From the NCBI GenBank assembly GCA_964019415.1, contig OZ025886.1, forward strand, positions 607,884 through 671,883: a DNA stretch of 64,000 nt, read 5' to 3'. The stretch's first letter is position 1; each line of letters opens with the position of its first letter. The stretch comes from Ianthella basta. Its lineage: Eukaryota; Porifera; Demospongiae; Verongiida; Ianthellidae. The position numbers and the translations under genes are program-made. Under the pieces are notes generated by a model. It made no database searches. It was given only the letters and a program-made list of their open reading frames with translations, and was not told the origin of the DNA. Shown in pieces: positions 11,662 to 64,000 of this stretch.

Positions 11662-12001
11662 GTAGCCGAGAGGAGGTCCAAGAAAAATCTAGGTGGTGAT
11701 GTCATCAAAGCTGACCTGCAGGAGATCAAGGTCCCAGAGGCCCAATGGCACAAACTAGCCGGGACATCCAGAGAGGGTTGGCGTGTCATGTACGTACATG
11801 TCAGCCTTGGAGGAGAGAAGGACTAGACAGGAAGGAGAACAACTACCGACATCATCCCGGGTTGTATGCTAAGAATGTGATAGAAGTTTTTAAAGACAAG
11901 AAGGGAATAAGAGAAGGCACAAATGCACATCAGAGAGATTGAAACCTGTGAGTGAACAGCTTGGAGCGGTGCAGTGTCAGACATGCCACTACTGGTTTTG
12001 A
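11662..12001 (+). mobile_element. C-terminal fragment of a non-LTR retrotransposon, decayed (unit D)
   Basis: Nearly the same as the unit-C copy, with the same frameshift and the same loss of the first CxxC knuckle, so C and D share a more recent ancestor. Confidence 0.55.
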
Positions 12002-13410
12002 AGCAGCTAGAGGTGGACCTGCTGTGCACAGATACTAACAAGATTATAACTCAGTACCAGAATGTTTAATGAGATTTGACAATAGTTGCCGGGGGTTGTG
12101 TAACCACATCAGTGGCAGTTGAAAGAAGGAATGAAGGAAGGTGTGTGTGTGTGTGTGTGTGTGTGTATGTATGCATACCATGAGTGCGTGCTTGTGTGTG
12201 TGCGTGTGTAACAGGAGTGCAAGTGAATTGAGTATTTGTGACATATTTATGACAGAAAACACCAGCGCAAGATGCTATGGTTAGGTAAAGTATGGACACC
12301 AGTAGAGCAGCATGCAGCCATTAATGTGGGTAGCACAAAGGTTCAGAATCAGGGGTTGAAGTTGAGATCTGTACCCCTGCAGGCACAAGCTGCATTTGGC
12401 TGCTGCATCAAGGCCAATTTGAGGCTATGCCAGTCAATTTACAGTGCCACACTAAGAATCCCATAATCCCCTAAAACTGACCCAACCAGATCAGACAAGA
12501 CCATTACATTTACAATTTGTCATCTTATAATACCGTCATTGTCTCTATGCCGTTATCCTCTGCCAGGAGCAGTGTGTATATTTCCTTCCTTAGCTTCATG
12601 TTGTAGGGTGGTCATCAGTCTCCTTGTACAACTATGCAATGAGGTCATCTGATGGGATGCTGTAAAGATATTCTGTATGTACCCATTATTATACCTTTAG
12701 AGGACACACACTCACAACCTGTACTAATTGGTCCACTAATTGGCTGTGCCCTCATGCACTCTCAGACTTACAAACAAACCATTTTGTGTACTGCAGTTGA
12801 GAGATTCCTTCAAATAAGTCTTCTTGCTCAGGCTCACACTCTGCAGTCTTCCTGCAGCTGCAGAGCTGTTTACCAGCCTGTGTACTGTGCACTTGTAATT
12901 CACAATTGAGTTTCTTGGCCATCTGCTGTGTCAGTTGTGAAGATTCTCCAACGTGTAGTGTGGGTGGCGTGAGGGCAGGGGAGTTGCATGCTGTCCTGTT
13001 GTGTGCTCCAAAGACGTGGATCACCCTTGGTCCAATTAGGCACATGTGTGGCTTCTGTCTGAACTGAAGCATGTGCACATGAACTGAACGCATCATGGGA
13101 TTATGTTTCAGTGTTCCAGTGTCACAGTATACCACCAAATGAGCAGCACTCATTCGCTGCACATGCTTATCACCACCGTCATTTCACTGCATACAGTGAA
13201 CACAAAATTAATTGCCAGCAACTATTTGTGTTACATGCACAGTATTACAGGAATAGCATACAATTTATACAGATACACTGGAGCTAGATACCATTTTTGA
13301 ATATTTTGCAGAATTTCTATACTTGAGCATGCAAGAGTTGTACTTCCTTAATTTGTTGATGCTTCCATCCTCCCATAGCACATGCAGTCAGCTCCTGACT
13401 TGGTGAGGGA

Positions 13411-30840
<17,430 letters not shown>

Positions 30841-31758
30841 AGTCTACCGCAGAGCGTGTCCCCAGAAGAGATCGAACACTGTGGCCAAATGTAGCGGTGT
30901 CTGAGAGGAATGGCGATAGCGTTCTGTTCCGCTGGGAAGAAGACGTACAACGAATTGCTTTCCCGTATGAGGAGCATCGGAATGCATACCACATCCAAAA
31001 AGTCGATCTCTTAGGTCATGTTATTTCGTGCTCGAACTCCCACCACACACTCCCGCGTGACATACATACGTGAGTCCTATCCCGTTTCCCCCTCGATCTT
31101 GGTGCGAATGGCATTGGCCCCTTTTTTGGTATCCGGGTTACACAATGTTGACGTAATAAATGGTTGTCCGCTGCCTGTGGCTCATGTCATGTCACGTAGC
31201 GTGAGCATATGTACGTACGAGAGTGCATTCTGCACTTGCCAGAGAGTGTATTCCCGTCCCATCTAGACTTATGTCATATGTTGGTCAGGTCTACGTATAT
31301 CATGCATTCCAAGACTACAGTCAGATATGCAGTATAATTTGTATGGGTGCATGCCTGAGTGTGAAGCCACTGCAGGAGGTTGGTCCCTTGGGAGCTGGTG
31401 TGTGTCTGTGTTGTGTTGTTTGCATGTTGTTGTCTCTGCTGTAGTGGGATCCTCTAGTTCTCATCTACAGGTTTTCCATAGAGTCAACGCATTATGGCCA
31501 GCAAATACTGTGCATCTGACACATTACAACAAGATATCTCTATATACACTGTAATATACATTGTCCATTAATTGTGTTGGGGTTAAATGCCAGTTTATAC
31601 TGTAGTGGGAATAACATTCCTGCCTATGCATTAGTTCTGATATACCTATGTATGTATGCCTCCAATGGTCCTATAATCCATGCAGTCCTTGTATACTGTT
31701 AGATCCTGAAATTGTGAGCGACTACATCAAACAATCTATATTAATACTGTTAGAGGGA
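30841..31758. other. Intergenic region between gene 2 (3' end) and gene 1 (5' end)
   Basis: It must hold the gene 1 promoter and the gene 2 3' UTR. I see no TATA box at a sensible distance from the ATG at 30840 and no clear AATAAA for gene 2. No coding exon recognised. Confidence 0.5.
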
Positions 31759-60256
<28,498 letters not shown>

Positions 60257-63200
60257 CTACATGTTAACCTGAGGTGTTCCATTGATAGCCATTTCTTGCA
60301 GTTCAAAGTTGGGGTTGTCTGTGATCACAGAGTCCTGGATACACAGACAAGATAGATATCATGCTAGGTATTATGACCAGAACCTGCCATGCAGGATGCA
60401 CAAATGTCATGCACTTTCAAATAAGCCACGTTGCGATGAATGATTCACATTAAAATACCTACCAGCTTCTTCTCTTTCCCATTCTTGTCGTGGCCTTGTT
60501 TCCTGTACAGATGTGTCAACCCACAAGGCAAAATGATTTAGTGATGCTGAAACATTATATATTTGTTGTACAGTGGGTTTAGGAAATCTCACCACAACTC
60601 CCAAACCATGCCATGCGCAACCAATATATACCTTCCAGACAGTACCCAAGAGATAACAATTGTCCAAGGTTTCGAAATGGCTGCAAGATTATACGTATCT
60701 GATGAAAGATGTTGAAAGTTTTGACATATTTTAATGCTCAGTTGTCCAATCTTTAGGTCAGCTGTTTTTGGTACCAAAGGGCATACAGTGATGAAGCACG
60801 AAGAACAGTTGTTTTGTACAAGCATACACTTTAAGTATCCATGTCAGTGAAAAGGGCTACACATTTAGCAGCAAACAAATTTATCATTTTGAGAAGTCCA
60901 AGATTTGGAGGGTACAAATTTTAGAGTTTTTAATAATTAGGTATGAAATCTTTTTCGCCTATACAAAAATTATCAGGTACAGGTATTTGGTTTAGCAATT
61001 TTTGCACTACTCATCAAATCAGCTATATATGTGCTAAATTTGCTACATTTAGTGACGGATAAAATTGGTAGCTATTACGTACTGTATAGCGGGAAATATT
61101 GGCGGGCATAAAATTTGGCGGATTTGCCATGAAAGGCATTTGGCGGGTTTTAAGTTTGACGGATTTCGATCCCCAAAGACTGATGACGTCACAAAATGGC
61201 TGTCGACGGCCAAGGAGAAAACGCTTCGTGGGCAGCGACTTTCACCACGACGGTCGTGTTCTCAGTATGCTGCATTCCCTTCAACATCTATTCACACTTC
61301 AGCCTTCTCGCGGTTGTTTCGGGCACTGGAAGTGTCTAGTAGCTCTAGCGGGACCGTTTTCAGCTGCGTATCTTCCTATCTTCGATCTCTCTTCAGACGT
61401 GTAGCCCGTGTAAGAGCCGCGAGTCGCACTGCGCTTCATATCGACCTTCGCTTGCTCACCAGGCACGAAAGCTTGCCTCACGCGTTCGTTCAGTTGTTTT
61501 GTCTCCTTCATTGAGAGAGCGTCACACTTGAGCACAGGTCCTTCTCTCTGTACATACTTCAACAGCGCCATCTGACGATCGACTCCGGCGCACGTGCGTA
61601 ATGAACTGCAAGGTACTCGTACGTATACGTATTGTACTGTATTGCGTGTGTAAATTAATAGCCGGAAATATTGGCGGGGTTTTAATTTGGCGGATTTACT
61701 AAAAACCGCCAAACCGCAAAATTTAATGCCCCGCGGCAATATTTCCCGCTACACGGTATACATACCAGACCCATTGCTATTGAGTGTGTTAACTATAGGT
61801 ACGTGCTGAGTGTGCATTTAGTCATTTCAAATACACTTTAGCCTCATTCTGTGGCTGCAGCATTTGCAACTACACTTCCATCAGCCACCCTATGTATATA
61901 CTGACTACCATATTAAACACTTGGAGGAACATTTGTTCGCATCATGCACACACCAGACCTTCTCATTCCCCTCAAGTGTATGTAGCAAATGTACCCTTAA
62001 CACACCTTATGTACAAGTACATGAGTACTACCACTGGGATAGTGACTGCTATAATGGCAGCACAAATGACAAGGCCTGCTATGAGCCCATTCTCCACAAC
62101 AGAGGGCCGAAGAACTGCAAGAGAGAGCATGAAGAGGTGGGAATTGCTATAGGAGCAACTTTAGTTGCTTCCACTTTCCTCAGATCAGTGTATATTACAT
62201 TCCAGTTGGACTCACTCACCTCTGTTCACAGTTGCATATGCAGTGGACTGGAAGACATCGTACTGTCTATTTGGAACAGCATCCCTCCTGCTCCTGGGAG
62301 GCATGACCTGGAGAGAGCAGTCACATGCAAGGAGTGGGTTCAGTGCTGCTGCATGTGGTGCTTGCTCTCTACCTCACCTCAGTGCTGACAAAGTATCTGA
62401 CAAAACAGTCTAGTCTCCCTGCCATGACAGGGCCATTCCTGTATCGATCAGGGAAGTCATTTGGCTCAGATTCATCACCCACACCAAACTGGTAAGGGAA
62501 GGTGATCCCTTCTGCAGCTGGATCAAACTCAGATGCAATATATGGCACATTGTCCTCTGCATTGTCGTATGTGCCAAATGTGCTGCTGTCTGGGAAGGCT
62601 GTGTCTGGAGCTGTGCTTCTAGTTGTTGGGAGAATGTTTCTGATGCATACCACCCACAGGTGACTGTGAAGGAATTACAGAGGACAGATAGCTGTAGTGA
62701 TTAGCAGATATTTATGTAGGGTAAGGTGGGGCATGCAAGGGGTAATGAATAGAAAGAATATAGATATACTGTTAGATCAGAGCATGGTTTTCGTGTGCAC
62801 CTGAAACTGAACATTAATAAGTAACTTCACATAAATTCGAACAACATAAACCATTTACTACTAGCTGTGGAGTGTGAGCAAAGGTCCGGATCAAAGTGAA
62901 GTCAAGAGCAAGGATTGGCAGAGTGAAAGAGTTTAACTTGTATAGCTGCTTTCCAAACTTTGGTCGTTTGTTTAGCTGTTTGCAGAAATAGCATGAATTT
63001 GTACTTGTTTCCTGCTAACCATGAGTCAGCAGCAATGAGATCAATCTTGCCTATGAAGTTACTTATTCAGATCTAAAGTGGTTCAAATGAATGAACACAA
63101 TTCCAATATTGACATACCTCAGGAGATCCTGGCTGAATGAAGGTGGAGAGATCACCGCCTCCACTACTGCACTTGACCCAATTCCAGGTTGGGGTAGTGC

Positions 63201-63967
63201 AACAGAAGGTGACTCTATTCCCTGGGCTACTGTGGCCTCAGGCAGAGTGGCAAACACTCCACTCAAGGGAGGACCAAACTCCACAACTGGGTCATTGTTT
63301 GCTTGGACAGTCACCATGTAGTTAGTGAAGTTCTGCAGTCCAGTGATGTTGGCAGAGACACCAGTGACAGTGAAGGATGTATCCATCCCACCAAGTTGGC
63401 CAAATGTTAGTTGGTAGTTCCCACTGAATGGACTGGGTGGTGCTGTCCACTCCATAACCAGGTAAGTTGGACGTCTGTCAGCAGCTGTGAGGTTGTCAGG
63501 AACAGCTGAATGAATGGAGAAAGAGCTGCATTTGAAAAAGCTCATTGCTAAAAAGTATGTAATGTATATCCCCCACTCACCCAGCACAAGCACCTCTCTG
63601 GTGGCACTGAACTCTTCAGACACTTGCTGCACTTCACCTCTAACCACCTGCCGAGCACGACATGTCACTGCACATGTGTAGTTTGCTGAATCAGTGATAA
63701 AGGCATCTGTGACTAGTAGAATGCTCCAGCGAGCAGCAAGGTCAGCAGTGACACTTGCACTACCGGTGAAGCTCCCATACTCCCGTTTCTCCACTCCCCT
63801 GACCAGGTCCTCTCCATAGAAGGAGACACCATTCCTCAGCCAAGCCACATAGTAGACTTCAGCATCCCAAGAGCAGGTCAACATGATGGTGTTGTTGGCA
63901 CTGGCTGGAGCTCGGAAGAGGTAGGTAACAGGGTTCTCCATTGGGGAGAGACTGACATTGACAGCAG
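60257..63967 (-). CDS. RPTP-family receptor lacking phosphatase domains, gene 3 (5' part outside window)
   Basis: Seven exons, in coding order: Ig 63967-63581; FN3 63505-63118; membrane-proximal 62663-62378 and 62307-62220; TM 62114-62006; cytoplasmic 60502-60463 and 60334-60257. They join in frame (2 + 1374 bases) and end at TAG 60257-60259. The Ig has DSANYTCAVTC, the membrane-proximal part NVPYIASEFDP and VGDESEPNDF, and the TM GLIAGLVICAAIIAVTIP then VVVLMYLYIR. The first cytoplasmic exon (KQGHDKNGKEKKL) matches the juxtamembrane exon of genes 1 and 2 in place and phase. The last exon reads DSVITDNPNFELQEMAINGT, PQVNM, stop. It replaces the second juxtamembrane exon; no D1 or D2 exon lies between it and gene 2. 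The tail of about 40 residues has an NPNF motif (NPxF-like). The Ig exon starts in phase 1, so more ectodomain exons are expected to the right. Confidence 0.82.
61079..61760. mobile_element. Non-autonomous DNA transposon with TIRs, gene 3 intron
   Basis: The left end TGTATAGCGGGAAATATTGG and the right end (minus strand GTGTAGCGGGAAATATTGCC) are inverted repeats. GGCGGATTT and GGCGGTTT motifs follow on both sides, and the right end is itself palindromic (61666-61750). It lies between the TM and first cytoplasmic exons of gene 3, in minus orientation. It carries a transposase N-terminal fragment (61299-61571). Confidence 0.7.
61299..61571 (-). pseudogene. N-terminal fragment of a transposase-like protein
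   Basis: 90 codons from ATG 61571: MALLKYVQREGP, then KETKQLNERVRQAF, then RGSYTGYTSEERSKIGRYAA followed by ENGPARATRHF and an early stop. The GxYTxYTxExRxKIGxYAxENG pattern is the helix-turn-helix-like start of a transposon protein family frequent in sponges and corals. The DNA-binding start is kept but the catalytic part is gone, which fits a deletion derivative. Confidence 0.5.
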
Positions 63968-64000
63968 CTGAAGGGATGGAAGGTATAGGCAAAAAGGGTG

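Overview
The window is animal nuclear DNA, most probably from a sponge (Porifera) or another early-branching marine invertebrate. The coding sequence is cut into many short exons with GT..AG introns. The genes are receptor protein tyrosine phosphatases (RPTPs) with Ig and fibronectin III (FN3) ectodomains, plus fibrinogen-related proteins. The non-coding DNA is rich in GT/CA microsatellites, G- or C-rich minisatellites, TIR/MITE elements and decayed retroelements. No bacterial-style operons, CRISPR arrays, rRNA or tRNA genes were seen. The species cannot be fixed from sequence alone.

Layout. (1) 1-1834: two divergent single-exon fibrinogen-related genes sharing a short promoter with two back-to-back TATA boxes. 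(2) 2309-13565: an array of about 2.5-kb direct repeats. Each unit carries the decayed C-terminal end of a non-LTR retrotransposon, a GT microsatellite and (between units) a CCAAT/TATA promoter-like block. An orphan copy of the last RPTP exon sits inside the array. (3) 13411-30840, minus strand: RPTP gene 1, complete, 33 exons, 2068 codons: signal peptide, 5 Ig and 6 FN3 domains, membrane-proximal region, TM, active D1 and dead D2. (4) 31759-58916, minus strand: RPTP gene 2, complete, 47 exons, 3468 codons, same plan but 11 Ig and 12 FN3 domains plus a Ser/Thr/Pro-rich N-terminal stalk. (5) 60257-63967, minus strand: gene 3, a paralogue whose 5' part lies beyond the right edge. It keeps Ig, FN3, membrane-proximal region and TM, then stops after a cytoplasmic tail of about 40 residues with no phosphatase domain.

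I built the gene models by hand from splice sites, reading frame and homology between the genes. Both full models close in frame from ATG to stop, which strongly supports them. Intracellular exons match one for one in gene 1 and gene 2, usually to the base. The ectodomain exons are all phase-1 modules that have been multiplied, lost and shuffled: a 2278-bp four-exon block occurs three times in gene 2, twice almost identically. The locus therefore looks like a fast-evolving family of cell-surface receptors with conserved signalling ends, variable ectodomains and one phosphatase-less member. Adhesion or self/non-self sensing is a natural hypothesis but is not shown by the sequence.
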